Under the pieces are notes generated by a model. It was not told where the DNA came from. It made no database searches and was given only the letters and a program-made list of their open reading frames with translations. Of a stretch of DNA of 64,000 nt, positions 52,909 through 62,774 are shown in pieces. The translations under genes and the position numbers were made by a program. The stretch's first letter is position 1; the number at the start of each line of letters is the position of its first letter. Source of the DNA: Hyphomicrobiales bacterium (GTDB lineage: Bacteria; Pseudomonadota; Alphaproteobacteria; Rhizobiales; Beijerinckiaceae); the NCBI GenBank assembly GCA_900473415.1, contig UCLR01000041.1:62001-126000 (forward strand). Reading direction: 5' to 3'.

Positions 52909-54132
52909 TCAGGCCAATCGAAATATCAGCGACGTGTTGATTCCACCGAAGGCGAAATTGTTGCTCATCAGGAATTCGGTCTCAAGCCGACGCGCGTCCT
53001 TCATCACATAATCGAGCGGCGCGCAGCGCGGATCGACTTCAGCAAGGTTCACGGTCGGCACGAAACTGCGTTCCCGCATCATCTCGATGCCGAGCCAGGC
53101 TTCGAGCGCGCCGCAGGCGCCCAACGTGTGGCCGAAATAGCTCTTGAGCGAATGGATCGGCATGCCATCGCCGAAGACGGCGTGAGTTGCTTCGCTCTCC
53201 GCGATGTCTCCCGCTTCAGTCGCCGTGCCGTGGCCGTTGACGAAACCGATCGCATCGGCAGGCAGCCCGGAATCGTCGAGCGCCAGGCGCAACGCGGCCT
53301 CCATGGTCGAGGCCTGTGGCTGGGTGGCATGGTGACCGTCGCAGTTCGTGCCGAAGCCGACGACCTCGGCGTGGATCGCTGCCCCGCGCGCCAGAGCGTG
53401 CTCGCGGTCTTCCAGGATCAGGGTCGTCGCGCCTTCACCGATGACCAGCCCGTCGCGCGCTACGTCGTAAGGGCGGGGCGTGAGCCCGGGATTGTCGTTG
53501 TTGGTCGATGTCGCGAACAGGGTGTCGAAGACGGCGACATCGGAGATGTCGAGTTCCTCGCCTCCGCCTGCGATCATCACCTCGGCCTTGCCGGCCTGGA
53601 TCGCCTCGTAGGCGTAGCCGATCGCCATGCTGCCCGATGTGCAGGCCGTCGAGGTCGGGATGATGCGGCCGGTCATGCCGAAGAACAGCGCGATGTTTAC
53701 CGCCGCCGTGTGGCTCATCACCTGGACATAGCTCGTGGCGTTGAGGGTCCCGGAGGCCCCGTCCTTCATCAGCTCGGCGAAGCTGAGGATCGGCGCCACC
53801 GAGCCGAAGGAGGAGCCGTAGGAAACGCCGCAGCGCCCGCTCTTGAGCATTGCTTCGCCGAGCAGGCCGGCTTCGGTGAGCGCCTGTTCCGTCGCTGAGA
53901 CGGCTAGACGTGAGACGCGGCCCATGGTGCGGAGCTGCTTGCGGCTATAGCGCTGCTCGACCGAGAAGTCGGGGATCGGCGCCGCGAGCTTGGCGTTGAT
54001 GCCGGTGTAGTAGTCCCAGTCCATCCGCCGGATGGCGGTCTCGCCAGCATGCAGGCGGGCGCGGATTGTCGGCCAATCATTACCGAGCGCGGTGACGCCG
54101 GCCATGCCGGTGACGACGACGCGACGGCTCAA
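52909..54132 (-). CDS. apeR: Beta-ketoacyl-ACP synthase, ApeR-like
   Basis: A 407-residue thiolase-fold condensing enzyme. Catalytic Cys164 is in [10 protein letters not shown], and His residues are in NGHGTAT and LKSYFGHT, with the Lys of the latter also conserved. It extends or initiates the polyene chain. It is the last gene of the minus-strand run, overlapping the ketoreductase gene by 4 nt. The order ketosynthase-dehydratase-ketoreductase-ketosynthase equals apeO-P-Q-R. Confidence 0.88.
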   Translation of the reverse strand: MSRRVVVTGMAGVTALGNDWPTIRARLHAGETAIRRMDWDYYTGINAKLAAPIPDFSVEQRYSRKQLRTMGRVSRLAVSATEQALTEAGLLGEAMLKSGRCGVSYGSSFGSVAPILSFAELMKDGASGTLNATSYVQVMSHTAAVNIALFFGMTGRIIPTSTACTSGSMAIGYAYEAIQAGKAEVMIAGGGEELDISDVAVFDTLFATSTNNDNPGLTPRPYDVARDGLVIGEGATTLILEDREHALARGAAIHAEVVGFGTNCDGHHATQPQASTMEAALRLALDDSGLPADAIGFVNGHGTATEAGDIAESEATHAVFGDGMPIHSLKSYFGHTLGACGALEAWLGIEMMRERSFVPTVNLAEVDPRCAPLDYVMKDARRLETEFLMSNNFAFGGINTSLIFRLA

Positions 54133-54854
54133 AACATGCCCCCGTTCACGGAGATCACCTGCCGGGTGATGTAGCTGGCCTCCGGCGAGCAGAGGAAGGA
54201 GACCAACGCGGCGACCTCGTCCGGCTGCCCGATGCGGCGCATCGGCACGGTCTTCAGCGCCTCGTCGAGAATGGCCTCATCGACCATCTGCGTGTCGATC
54301 AGGCCCGGCGCAACGCAGTTCACGGTGATGTTGCGCTTGGCGAGTTCGATCGCCAGCGCCTTGGTCGCGCCGATGATGCCGGCCTTCGCTGCGCTGTAGT
54401 TGACCTGGCCGCGATTGCCCATGATGCCGGAGACCGACGAGATTGTGACGATGCGCCCGCCTCTGCGCGCGCTGACCATCGGCATCACGATCGGTTTCAG
54501 CACATTGTAGAAGCCGCCGAGATTGGTATCGAGCACGCTGTCCCAATCCGCGTCGCTGATGGCCGGGAAAGCGTTGTCGCGGGCGATGCCGGCGTTCAGC
54601 ACGGCGCCGTAATAGGGGCCGTGCTCGGCCATGTCGGCTTCCAGCGCAGCCAGCGTCTCCTCGCGCTGCGATGTGTCGAAGGAGATCAGGCGGGCTTGGC
54701 CGCCGGCAGCCGCGATCTCGGCGGCCGTACCCTCGGCACCGGCGCGATCACGCGCGAAATGGACAGCTACGGTGAAGCCATCCCGTCCCAACCGGGTCGC
54801 GATGGCGCGGCCGATGCCCTTGCTGGCACCGGTAACGAGAAGCATGCGCGTCAT
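54129..54854 (-). CDS. apeQ: 3-oxoacyl-ACP reductase (SDR), ApeQ-like
   Basis: A 241-residue short-chain reductase. NADPH-binding motif [10 protein letters not shown] at 8-17; catalytic Asn111, Ser140, Tyr153 and Lys157 (YSAAK). It reduces the ketoacyl-ACP after each polyene condensation, without a matching enoyl reductase in the run, which leaves the conjugated double bonds. Four-base overlaps join it to the dehydratase and ketosynthase genes. Confidence 0.92.
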   Translation of the reverse strand: MTRMLLVTGASKGIGRAIATRLGRDGFTVAVHFARDRAGAEGTAAEIAAAGGQARLISFDTSQREETLAALEADMAEHGPYYGAVLNAGIARDNAFPAISDADWDSVLDTNLGGFYNVLKPIVMPMVSARRGGRIVTISSVSGIMGNRGQVNYSAAKAGIIGATKALAIELAKRNITVNCVAPGLIDTQMVDEAILDEALKTVPMRRIGQPDEVAALVSFLCSPEASYITRQVISVNGGMF

Positions 54855-55327
54855 TCGCCGCGCTCCGCCGTCTGGCTTTCGATCAGGCTGAGATGGTCGT
54901 CGGGTTGATAGACGGTGAGCTGCGCTGTCGCCAGTTCGGCCCCGCTGCCACGGCGGTACACGGCGCAGTCGAACTGGCCCATGCCGGCTTCGCGATAGAC
55001 GGGCCGGGCGGTGATGCCGAGCGCTTCGCCCTCAGCGAACCAGTTAAGCGCTGCCGAGAAATTGCGCGTGCCCAGCAGGAAGCCGATCTTCACCGGTTCT
55101 CGCGCCTGCACTGCTTCCAAGCCGACGAAGGCGGCGCAGCTCTGTGCCATCCATTCCATCGCGACATGGGCGGCGATACCCTTGCCCTCGACGAAGAACG
55201 GGCATGACGGGCGGATCGTCAGATGGGTGCGGATTTCCTGCTCGTCGAAGGTCTCGATACCATCGATCAGGATCATCGGCGCGCGATGCGGCAGGACGGT
55301 ATCGAGCGGATAGAGGCTCTGGCTCAT
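54851..55327 (-). CDS. apeP: Hotdog-fold dehydratase, ApeP-like
   Basis: A 158-residue protein. The N-terminal [16 protein letters not shown] is the hallmark of FabZ-like/ApeP dehydratases; [20 protein letters not shown] carries the helix with the likely catalytic acid. It is thought to dehydrate 3-hydroxyacyl-ACP in aryl-polyene synthesis together with the second, FabA/FabZ-like dehydratase upstream. Four-base overlaps on both sides. Confidence 0.85.
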   Translation of the reverse strand: MSQSLYPLDTVLPHRAPMILIDGIETFDEQEIRTHLTIRPSCPFFVEGKGIAAHVAMEWMAQSCAAFVGLEAVQAREPVKIGFLLGTRNFSAALNWFAEGEALGITARPVYREAGMGQFDCAVYRRGSGAELATAQLTVYQPDDHLSLIESQTAERGE

Positions 55328-56523
55328 GACGGCATTCTTCCCAAGACGAGCGCTACATTGCTGCCGCCGAACGCGAAAGAATTGCTGAGCATCGCGACGC
55401 GCCCGTCCTCAGAAAAACGATCGCCCGGTCCGGTCAGGCGCAGCGGCGCGAGCTCTTCGTCGCGAGCGTCGTCCCACAGGTGAGGCGGCAATAGGCTCTG
55501 CGGATTATAGCGTTGTGACAGCGTCAGCCATAGGAAGGCTGCCTCGCAGGCGCCGGCCGCGCCCAGTGTGTGCCCCGTCATCGCCTTGGTCGAGCTGCAG
55601 GGGGTGTCTGCGCCGAAGATCTCGTGGACCGCGCGGGCCTCCATGGAATCGTTCAGCGGCGTCGCCGTGCCGTGCAGGTTCACATAGGCGATCTCGCCGG
55701 CCTCGCAGCCCGCGTCGCGCAGCGCCGCGCGCATCGCGCTTTCTGCGCCGACGCCCGACGGGTCCGGGGCGCTGATGTGATGGGCGTCCGAGGTCTCGCC
55801 GATACCCATGAAGGCGATTTCGCCGGGCTCCTTCTCCAGCAGGAAGACGGCTGCAGCCTCTCCGATCGTGATGCCGTTGCGGTTGCGGCTGAATGGGTTG
55901 GCGGGCGCGGCGGAGACCGCGCCAAGCGCGGTGAAGCCGCTCGGCGTCATCCGGCACAGCGAATCCGTGCCGCCGACGATTGCCGCGTCGACGAGCCCGG
56001 TGCGGATCAGCCGACGCGCGGTGGCGAAGACCTTGGCGCTCGACGAGCAGGCCGTGGCGATGGTGTAGGCCGGGCCGGTGAGGCCGAGATAGGCTTGGGC
56101 GAATTCGCTCAAGCCGCCGATCTCCTGCTGTGCGTAGTCGAAGCCCTCGGGCCATTGCCCCGATTGCAGACGCCGGGCATAGGCGGCTTCGCCCTCGGCG
56201 ATGCCGGAGGTGCTGGTGCCGAGGATCACGGCGATGCGGCCGCGGCCGTAGCGGGCGATCGCGCGGTCGATGTCGGGTCGGATCTCCTCGATCGCGATCG
56301 CCGTCATGCGGTTGTTGCGGCAGTCCCATTGCGCCAGCGCGGCTGGCAGGGGCGGGACCTCGCCCATTGCCTCGGCGACCAGCACGCTGCGCTTGGGAAC
56401 CAGGTCTTCGCGCGTTCGCAAGCTCTCCCGGCTGCCCTTGAAGAGGTTTGCCGCGGTTTGCGTCTTGCCGCTTCCCAGCGGCGTCATCAGCCCCATGGCG
56501 GAAATGCCGAGATAGCCCGTCAC
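55324..56523 (-). CDS. apeO: Beta-ketoacyl-ACP synthase, ApeO-like
   Basis: A 399-residue ketosynthase with catalytic Cys159 (TATACSSSAKV), His in LHGTAT and His in TKAMTGHTLGAAG. GTG at 56523 overlaps the upstream lipoprotein gene's stop as GTGA. In characterised clusters this ketosynthase pairs with a chain-length-factor-like partner (ApeC); no such partner is in the window, so it may lie beyond the right edge. Confidence 0.88.
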   Translation of the reverse strand: MTGYLGISAMGLMTPLGSGKTQTAANLFKGSRESLRTREDLVPKRSVLVAEAMGEVPPLPAALAQWDCRNNRMTAIAIEEIRPDIDRAIARYGRGRIAVILGTSTSGIAEGEAAYARRLQSGQWPEGFDYAQQEIGGLSEFAQAYLGLTGPAYTIATACSSSAKVFATARRLIRTGLVDAAIVGGTDSLCRMTPSGFTALGAVSAAPANPFSRNRNGITIGEAAAVFLLEKEPGEIAFMGIGETSDAHHISAPDPSGVGAESAMRAALRDAGCEAGEIAYVNLHGTATPLNDSMEARAVHEIFGADTPCSSTKAMTGHTLGAAGACEAAFLWLTLSQRYNPQSLLPPHLWDDARDEELAPLRLTGPGDRFSEDGRVAMLSNSFAFGGSNVALVLGRMPS

Positions 56524-57116
56524 CGCGCGACTTCCGCCGATTGGATGTCGACCTCGTAGCCCCAGGCCAGGTTGGCGTAGTGGATGGAGCCGTTCAGGCG
56601 CTTCGGCGCCTTGAGGTCGAATTCGGCACGCAGCACGTCCTTGCCGCCGCATTGCAGGAGGCGCGAGCTCTTGCCGGCTTCGAGCGTGCATCCCGAGGCA
56701 GCGAGCGCGGTCTGCAGAGCCGCCGGCTGGCCGTAAAGCACCATCATGTCGGCGAAGATCGCGTCGGCTCGGATCCCGGGCGGAAGCCAGTCGGCGAGCT
56801 GCGATTCGAGGCGGCCGTCACGCCAGACCAGGGTGACGGCGCGGCGCCCGAGCGAGTCGAGCAGGATCGCCCGGAACTCGTGCTTGCTCATAACGATCTG
56901 CGCTTCGAGATTGAACGATTGCTGGCCGAAACGCAGCGTCAGAACCTGCGTGACCTGGCGCTGGAAGGCGAATTCAGCGGGTGCGATGGTGTGGATCGGC
57001 AATTGCGGACCGATCAGCACGCCGGCCTCGCCCGACGCTGCCGCATTCCGATCCGATACGCATCCCCCCAACGCCAGAAACAGGCCCCCGATCAGGCAGT
57101 TGCACCAAGATTGCAT
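56520..57116 (-). CDS. DUF3261-family lipoprotein of the APE cluster
   Basis: A 198-residue lipoprotein with lipobox ALGGC. The DUF3261 core includes HEFRAILLDSLGRRAVTLVW and later LLQCGGKDVLRAEFDLKAPKR. Members are found beside the MMPL exporter in APE clusters (ApeN position) and probably help move the lipid-linked polyene to the outer membrane. ATG at 57116. Confidence 0.8.
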   Translation of the reverse strand: MQSWCNCLIGGLFLALGGCVSDRNAAASGEAGVLIGPQLPIHTIAPAEFAFQRQVTQVLTLRFGQQSFNLEAQIVMSKHEFRAILLDSLGRRAVTLVWRDGRLESQLADWLPPGIRADAIFADMMVLYGQPAALQTALAASGCTLEAGKSSRLLQCGGKDVLRAEFDLKAPKRLNGSIHYANLAWGYEVDIQSAEVAR

Positions 57117-57165
57117 AAAGCGCCCTTTGATTTTGGCGCGCTTATAGCACAGGCGTCGCAGGCAG

Positions 57166-59454
57166 CTAGCGCGCCGCGACGGGCGCCAGCAGACCGGCGA
57201 CGGCGACGCCGATCAGGACAGTGAGGCCGAAGCCGGCGACGGCCGGCGTGCTGGAAAGGCCGAGCACGCCGAAGGAGAGAATGGTCGCGAGCGCCGCCAT
57301 CCATACGGCCAGCAAAGTGATCGGCCGGGTCTCGCGCTTCGCCTCCGCGCAGAACACCGAATAGTCCATGGTGAAGGAGAGCAGCAGCACCATCGCCATG
57401 GCCGTGAAGAAGGTGAGCGGGTATCCGAGCAGGGCAAGCGCGCAGGGCGCGACCGCGAGCGCTGCCAGCGACGGCGCCAGCGCCCGTGCCGCGCCGCGCG
57501 GACCGTAGCGCCAGGCGGCGAGCGCGAAGATCACCACGAGCGACAGTGCGAGCAGTGCGAGCGCCCGCAAACGGTACAGCCCGAGCAGCGAACTGAGATC
57601 GGCGGTCGGATCGACGAATTTGACGCCGGCCAGTCCCGCGATCTCTCGCCTGATGCGCTCCGGGTGGCTGACACCCTGCAGCGTGACGACATGCAGGCCG
57701 GGTGCGAGAACGAGCTCGTTGAGGAACGAGTTGGCGCGGCTGTCGAGCGCGGCGGCAAGCTCAAGCTGGTTCTCGGGCGCCGCGCTGATCGCGTCGGCCT
57801 GGAGGCCGAGCGCCTCCAGCAATTCGGTGAGAAGCGGCTCCGTCAGCTTCTCGTGCCGGAGCTTGGCATTCTCTTCCTGCCGCGTCAGCGACGGCACATA
57901 GGCCGCAGGCGACTGGGCGGCTCGGATCAGGCCGGATTGCTGCCAGGCACCGAGCATCGGCGCGATCCGCTCCTCAGCCTGCAGGGCCTCCTCGTCGCTC
58001 TCGGCTTCGATCAGCAGGTACTGCGTCGTGAGGTTCAGGCCCGTGACCGCTGCGATCGCGGCTTGCTCCGCCGAGAGCGAAGCGTCGAGCGGCTGCAGTT
58101 TCCTGAGATCGTCGTCGAAGTCGATGCGCCACAGGCCTGCTGCGACGATGAGGAGAAGGCCCGCGCAGAAAGCAAGCCTCAGGGCGCGCCATCTCCTCGC
58201 GATCCAAAAGCGCGAAAGCCACAAGACGGTTCCCAGGGTCTTGAGCGCATGCGCCGGCACCTTTCGCGTGTCGGCCAGGGGCAGCCAGAGCACCGTCGTC
58301 AGATAGGCACCGGTCAGGCCGACAGCGGAAAACACGGCGATCTGGCGCAGACCGGGGAAGGGCGCCAGCGCCAGCGCGCCATAGCCGAGCACGGCGATCA
58401 GCAGCGCCATGGTGAGGCCAGGCAGAATTTCCGTCAGCCGCTCCCCCGGCGTCTTGCCGCCTGCGGAGAAGGCGGTCGCCGTATAGTAGAAGCCGTAGTC
58501 GGCCGCGATGCCGACGAGGCCGATGCCGAACAGCAGCACGGCGACATGGACCTGCTCGAAGACCAGCAGGCAGGCGCTCAGCCCAGCAACCACGCCTACG
58601 CCGATCACCAGAAGATTGTTCAGCAAGGGCCGCAGCCCCCGGAACACCAGCAGTATGAGCAGGATCGTACCGGCGAGTGAGAGGCCTGCCAGCCAACTCG
58701 ACTCGTCGATCGCCTTGCGCGCGCCTGCTTCCGCGAAAAACACCGCCCCGAGTCGATGGAGGGCGGGGCTGTCCGGCCCCGTCAGCGAAGCTTCGTAGCG
58801 ATTGACCGTCGAGACCAGTGCCTCCTGGACCTTGAGGTCGAACGGGTCGACGAGAAGCTTGGCCGGCAGCAGGATATGCGTGCCGTTCTCGTCCCGCCGC
58901 ACCAGCATTCCGTCCTCCAGGGCCAGCCGGGTCGTAGGGAAGGGCAGGTTGAGGAGGAAGGAGGGGAACAGAAGGAATGGATCGGTCTTCAGCAGGCGCG
59001 CATCGGCGCCCACACCGGGCCCGGCGATCTGTGCCAGTGCCCGTTCCGCAAGCTCCTGGCCCTGGTCCGCGAGTAGCGCCTCGCGGTCGGCCGGCGAGAG
59101 CAGGCCGACGCGATGGGGGAAGTATAAGGTGCCGAGCTTCTTGAGCTGGTCGGGGCTGAAATCCTCACCGATCGGCCCGACGAGGCCAGTGCCTTCGAGT
59201 GCGGTCGCCAGCTCCGCGGCTCGTGCTCGCGCCTGTGACCCGTCCTTGTGGCTGACCAGCACGACGAAGCGCCGCGCCAGCGAGCGCGAGATCAGCTCAT
59301 TTGCCTTCTGCCGGGCCGGATCCTGCAGTTCCAGCGGCAGCAGCGCTGTCAGATCGGTCCGCAGCGGGTTCGCCCGGTGGAAGCTGAAGACGAGAAACCC
59401 GCCCGCGGCGAGCACCACGAGCAGCCAGAGCAGGCCGGCATGAGCCCGCTTCAG
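57166..59454 (-). CDS. apeM: MMPL/RND-type exporter of the APE cluster, probable CTG start
   Basis: A 762-residue inner-membrane exporter with the two-repeat RND-like layout: a first helix, a large periplasmic domain (about 40-265), five helices, then the pattern repeats. The characteristic GIAADYGFYYTA and LSFTMDYSVF segments carry the acidic residues of the fourth helix in each half. The usual start would be GTG at 59418, but this removes half of helix 1. A CTG at 59454 overlaps the upstream stop (CTGA) and has GAGGG seven bases upstream. Confidence 0.85.
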   Translation of the reverse strand: MKRAHAGLLWLLVVLAAGGFLVFSFHRANPLRTDLTALLPLELQDPARQKANELISRSLARRFVVLVSHKDGSQARARAAELATALEGTGLVGPIGEDFSPDQLKKLGTLYFPHRVGLLSPADREALLADQGQELAERALAQIAGPGVGADARLLKTDPFLLFPSFLLNLPFPTTRLALEDGMLVRRDENGTHILLPAKLLVDPFDLKVQEALVSTVNRYEASLTGPDSPALHRLGAVFFAEAGARKAIDESSWLAGLSLAGTILLILLVFRGLRPLLNNLLVIGVGVVAGLSACLLVFEQVHVAVLLFGIGLVGIAADYGFYYTATAFSAGGKTPGERLTEILPGLTMALLIAVLGYGALALAPFPGLRQIAVFSAVGLTGAYLTTVLWLPLADTRKVPAHALKTLGTVLWLSRFWIARRWRALRLAFCAGLLLIVAAGLWRIDFDDDLRKLQPLDASLSAEQAAIAAVTGLNLTTQYLLIEAESDEEALQAEERIAPMLGAWQQSGLIRAAQSPAAYVPSLTRQEENAKLRHEKLTEPLLTELLEALGLQADAISAAPENQLELAAALDSRANSFLNELVLAPGLHVVTLQGVSHPERIRREIAGLAGVKFVDPTADLSSLLGLYRLRALALLALSLVVIFALAAWRYGPRGAARALAPSLAALAVAPCALALLGYPLTFFTAMAMVLLLSFTMDYSVFCAEAKRETRPITLLAVWMAALATILSFGVLGLSSTPAVAGFGLTVLIGVAVAGLLAPVAAR

Positions 59455-60080
59455 CGCTGTGCCCTCGTCAGGAATTCGTCTTCCTCGGCGGTGAGCGGGG
59501 CGCGTTCGAGCTTCTGGTTGAAGAAGCTCAGCACGTCGCGATCGTCATTGGGCTTCACCACCTCGACCTCGTCGAGGAGCTTCTGACCGCGGGCGTTGAT
59601 CGCCTTGATCGGCAGGTTGGGATCGTCCGGCCTCAGGCTGTCGAGGCGAATGCTCCAGGCCTGGCCCTTCTGCTGGCGCGTCAGGGCAAAGGCGCTCTGC
59701 ATCGCTTCCCAGTTTCCGGTCAGCGCCGCCCCGAACATCGTGTAGAGCTTGGACATGATCGGGAGCCTGCTGGCGGCGAGCCGCACGGTCTCCTTGCCCT
59801 TCACGTCCTGGACCAACCCGGCTTCCGTCATCACCGTCGTGGTCGGGAACGGCTTCGTCGTCGTCCAGATCAAGCCGCGCCCGGCGACCAGCGTGAAGGT
59901 GCCGGAACTCCTAACGGGATTGGCGAGGCCGCTGAGATAGCGCTTCTGCTCGAACTGCCCGCGCAGGATCTGGCCGTCTGCGAGCGTTACCGTCTGGGCG
60001 GTGGCCGGAACGACAGAAGCCAGCAGCGCGAAGCAGAGCAGGGCGGCGGCGAAGAGCCCGTTTGGCTTAAGGCTTTCCAT
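59451..60080 (-). CDS. LolA-like outer-membrane lipid carrier of the APE cluster
   Basis: A 209-residue periplasmic protein with signal peptide (FAAALLCFALLASVVPATA). The LolA core shows ILRGQFEQKRYLSGLANPV and SGTFTLVAGRGLIWTTTKPF. It likely carries the acylated polyene across the periplasm with the MMPL exporter. Its ATG lies 14 nt inside the 3' end of the thioesterase gene. Confidence 0.85.
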   Translation of the reverse strand: MESLKPNGLFAAALLCFALLASVVPATAQTVTLADGQILRGQFEQKRYLSGLANPVRSSGTFTLVAGRGLIWTTTKPFPTTTVMTEAGLVQDVKGKETVRLAASRLPIMSKLYTMFGAALTGNWEAMQSAFALTRQQKGQAWSIRLDSLRPDDPNLPIKAINARGQKLLDEVEVVKPNDDRDVLSFFNQKLERAPLTAEEDEFLTRAQR

Positions 60081-60486
60081 GGAGCGCCTTCACTTTCGCG
60101 ATGAATTCGGGCGGGCAGTCGAGCCGCAGCTCACCGGTTTCGGCATTAACGCAGAGCTGGATGGTCTGTGCCTTGGTCAGCAGTTCCCCGCTCGCCTCGT
60201 CGCGAATGCGATAGCCGATCTTGATGCGGTTCTCGTACTCGATGAGTTCCGCGCGGATGGCGAGCGCCTGGGCGAGCCGCGCCGGCTTCACATACTTGAT
60301 CTGCATGTCGACGATCGGCCAGATATAGCCTGAAGCCGCCATCTCCGGATAATTATAGCCGATCAGGTCCAGCAGCGCGCCGCGGGCGAGTTCTAGAAAG
60401 CGCGGGTAGTTCCCGTGCCAGACGATGTTCATCGGGTCCAGATCGTAGAACTGAACCACGGTCCGGGCTTCGGCGAAGAGCGGCAT
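60067..60486 (-). CDS. apeK: Acyl-CoA/ACP thioesterase (4HBT hotdog), ApeK-like
   Basis: A 139-residue hotdog thioesterase. VQFYDLDPMNIVWHGNYPRFLE has the catalytic Asp and the typical His/Asn of the 4-hydroxybenzoyl-CoA thioesterase class. It may release or edit chains on the APE acyl carriers. The ATG at 60486 immediately follows the dehydratase gene stop. Confidence 0.85.
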   Translation of the reverse strand: MPLFAEARTVVQFYDLDPMNIVWHGNYPRFLELARGALLDLIGYNYPEMAASGYIWPIVDMQIKYVKPARLAQALAIRAELIEYENRIKIGYRIRDEASGELLTKAQTIQLCVNAETGELRLDCPPEFIAKVKALHGKP

Positions 60487-60487
60487 C

Positions 60488-60853
60488 TCAGGTATCCGCC
60501 GACTGGGCAAGGCGGATGGAGCCGGACGACAGGATTTCGCCCTGGTCGGCATATTCGAAGCGCAGATAGGCGTTCTTGCTCCGCAGCGTCAAAGTGACGG
60601 GCCGCTCCGGCAGGAAGAGGCGGCGGTACTTGACCTGAAACGAGGTGCCGGCCTCCAGTTCGAGATGCAGGTAGCGGGCGGCTAGGCGAATGGCCCAGTC
60701 GATCTGCGCGACGCCCGGTACGATTGGCGTTTCCGGAAAATGCCCTTCGAGATAGGCGAGGTCATGCGGGGCCGTGAGGTCGATCTCCACGCCGTCGGCG
60801 ATGGCACGCGTGGCCGAAATCTCCGGCTCGATTCTGCGAGACCGCTGCGTCAT
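60488..60853 (-). CDS. apeI: FabA/FabZ-like dehydratase, ApeI-like
   Basis: A 121-residue hotdog dehydratase with GHFPETPIVPGVAQIDWAIR, the FabZ-type active-site His in GHFP and the helix start PGV. It is shorter than FabZ. It works with the second dehydratase (ApeP-like) in making the polyene double bonds. Confidence 0.85.
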   Translation of the reverse strand: MTQRSRRIEPEISATRAIADGVEIDLTAPHDLAYLEGHFPETPIVPGVAQIDWAIRLAARYLHLELEAGTSFQVKYRRLFLPERPVTLTLRSKNAYLRFEYADQGEILSSGSIRLAQSADT

Positions 60854-60859
60854 TGGGCG

Positions 60860-62209
60860 TCATTCATCGAACAATGTCTCAATGTCGTGCTGGCTGGCCT
60901 TGCCCAATGCGCCCCGCGGCAACTGCTCGACGAAGCGCCAATGCCGAGGCAGTCCGGCCGCTTCGAGATGCAGGGCGAGACCCGCGCGCAGGCGGCGGTT
61001 AAACCGGAAAGCCCCTTGATTGGCAAGGAAGTTTGCCCCGGCCGGGCTCGGCACGACGCAGGCCGCCAGCCGCGCCGGTTCGCCGCGCGCGATCACCACC
61101 GCATCCGCGACCTCGTCCAGCGCGCGCAGCCTCGCCTCGACCTCGTCGAGGCTGACCCGCTTGGCCTCGATCTTGACGATGCGGTCCGTCCGCCCGAGCA
61201 GGTCGAAGCCGCCATCGGCATCGTCGCTAAGGCGGATGCCGTCGGCGAGCAGGGCTCCGCCGCCGGGGATATGCGCGGCGTCGGCCTCGGCTAGGCCGGA
61301 CGGGTCCGATGTGACGCTCACGCCCGGCAAAGGGCGCCAGGGCTCGCCATGGCGGCGACTGGCGAGCGCTCCGGTCTCCGTCGAGCCGTAGATCTCCGTC
61401 ACGGCGCAGCCGAGCAACGCCCGCGCCTGGCTGGCTGCCGCCGCGCCGAGCGGGGCGCCGGCGCTGAGGATGCAGGCCGGATGCTTCACCGCCGGCAGCG
61501 GCGAGAGGCTGTCGAGCCGGTTGAGATGCGCTGGGCTGGTGACGAAGACAGTGCCCGCGTCGAGCCGCGAGAGGGCCTGCTCCGGAAATTCCGGCGCTTC
61601 GTCGAGGAAGGGCAATCCCGCCAGCAGCGGCCAGATCAGCCGGAAGGCCAGCCCATAGGCATGGTGATGCGGCACCGTTCCGCAGACCGAGCGGAAACCC
61701 GGAATCTGTGCCGCGAACAGCTTCGAGATCGTCTCCGCTTCGGCGATCAAGTGGCCCAGCTGCTTGTCGATCCGCTTCGGCGCGCCGGTGGAGCCGGACG
61801 TGAAGAAGCTGATCGGCGCTGCCATGTCGATGTCGGGCCAGTCCAGGGCTGTGTCTCCATCGCCTGGGTCTAGCCGATGCTGCACCGCCGCGACTGGGTA
61901 CTTCCGGTCGCTGACAACGAGGGCGGCCATGTCGGTGAGCCGCGTCAGGTTGGTGGGCAGTTCGTTTCCGGCGACGATCGCGTGCTTCCGGCAGGCGGCC
62001 AGCGCCAGGAGCCCTGCGGCGAACCAGTAGAGGCTGTCCGTGCAGAGGATGGCGGCGTCGCCCGGCAGCCGTCGGAGCCGCGCGATATTGGCGTTGAGGT
62101 CGGCTGTGAATTGCCGCCGCGAGAGCGACGAGCCGTCGGCGCGGAGGGCGACGGGCTGCTCTGGGTGGTCGAGCCAGCCCTGGGGGCGGGGCAGCGCGGC
62201 GGCGCTCAT
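60860..62209 (-). CDS. apeH: AMP-dependent acyl-ACP synthetase/ligase, ApeH-like
   Basis: A 449-residue adenylating enzyme. The P-loop is FFTSGSTGAPKR; YGSTETG and DLLGRTDRIVKIEAKRVSLDE are the other ANL motifs. It likely loads an aryl acid (for example 4-hydroxycinnamate-type) onto the acyl carrier to start synthesis. ATG at 62209 overlaps the upstream membrane-protein stop by 4 nt. Confidence 0.88.
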   Translation of the reverse strand: MSAAALPRPQGWLDHPEQPVALRADGSSLSRRQFTADLNANIARLRRLPGDAAILCTDSLYWFAAGLLALAACRKHAIVAGNELPTNLTRLTDMAALVVSDRKYPVAAVQHRLDPGDGDTALDWPDIDMAAPISFFTSGSTGAPKRIDKQLGHLIAEAETISKLFAAQIPGFRSVCGTVPHHHAYGLAFRLIWPLLAGLPFLDEAPEFPEQALSRLDAGTVFVTSPAHLNRLDSLSPLPAVKHPACILSAGAPLGAAAASQARALLGCAVTEIYGSTETGALASRRHGEPWRPLPGVSVTSDPSGLAEADAAHIPGGGALLADGIRLSDDADGGFDLLGRTDRIVKIEAKRVSLDEVEARLRALDEVADAVVIARGEPARLAACVVPSPAGANFLANQGAFRFNRRLRAGLALHLEAAGLPRHWRFVEQLPRGALGKASQHDIETLFDE

Positions 62210-62763
62210 GCCGGCAGGCGCCGGAACCGGCGCAGCAGCCATTCGCCGCCGAACAGGGCGCCGGAGATCAGATAGTTCAGTAGGCTGGTCCAGAGCAGCC
62301 AGAGCTCCATATTCCGGCTGAGCGCCAGCACCGCGGCGATGACGCCGTTGGCGAACAGCCAGGCCGCCCATAGCCGCGTGACCTGCGCGCAATAGGCCGT
62401 GGCGGCCGCCGGCAGGTTGGGCTGGCGGAGGCGGGCGAAGCGCTCGATCACGCTCGGCGGGTGCCGCAGCGACAGGGCGAATGCGGCTGCAAAGGCGAAG
62501 CTGATCAGGCTCGGATAGGCCAGCGCGGCGAGGCGCTGATCGACAAGGCCGAGCGCAAGCAGCACCGCGACCGCGACCAGGAGCGTCGGATGGCTCAAGC
62601 CGAGTGGGCCGGCTGGCGCTAAAACCCAGCGGAGAGCGATCAGGATCAGCGCCGCCAGAACGAAGATGCCGGGCGAGACGGTGCCATGACCCCAATAGAC
62701 CAGCAGGGGATAGGCTAGGCCGAGTGCGATCGGGATTGTGCTCATGGCGGCGGCTACGGGCAC
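62206..62763 (-). CDS. Polytopic membrane protein of the APE cluster
   Basis: A 185-residue protein with five or six hydrophobic helices and a basic C-terminal end (WLLRRFRRLPA). Clusters of this type have such a gene between the acyl carriers and the ligase (ApeG position). No catalytic motif is visible. GTG at 62763 or ATG at 62745 may start it. Confidence 0.75.
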   Translation of the reverse strand: MPVAAAMSTIPIALGLAYPLLVYWGHGTVSPGIFVLAALILIALRWVLAPAGPLGLSHPTLLVAVAVLLALGLVDQRLAALAYPSLISFAFAAAFALSLRHPPSVIERFARLRQPNLPAAATAYCAQVTRLWAAWLFANGVIAAVLALSRNMELWLLWTSLLNYLISGALFGGEWLLRRFRRLPA

Positions 62764-62774
62764 TTTGCGTCCGC

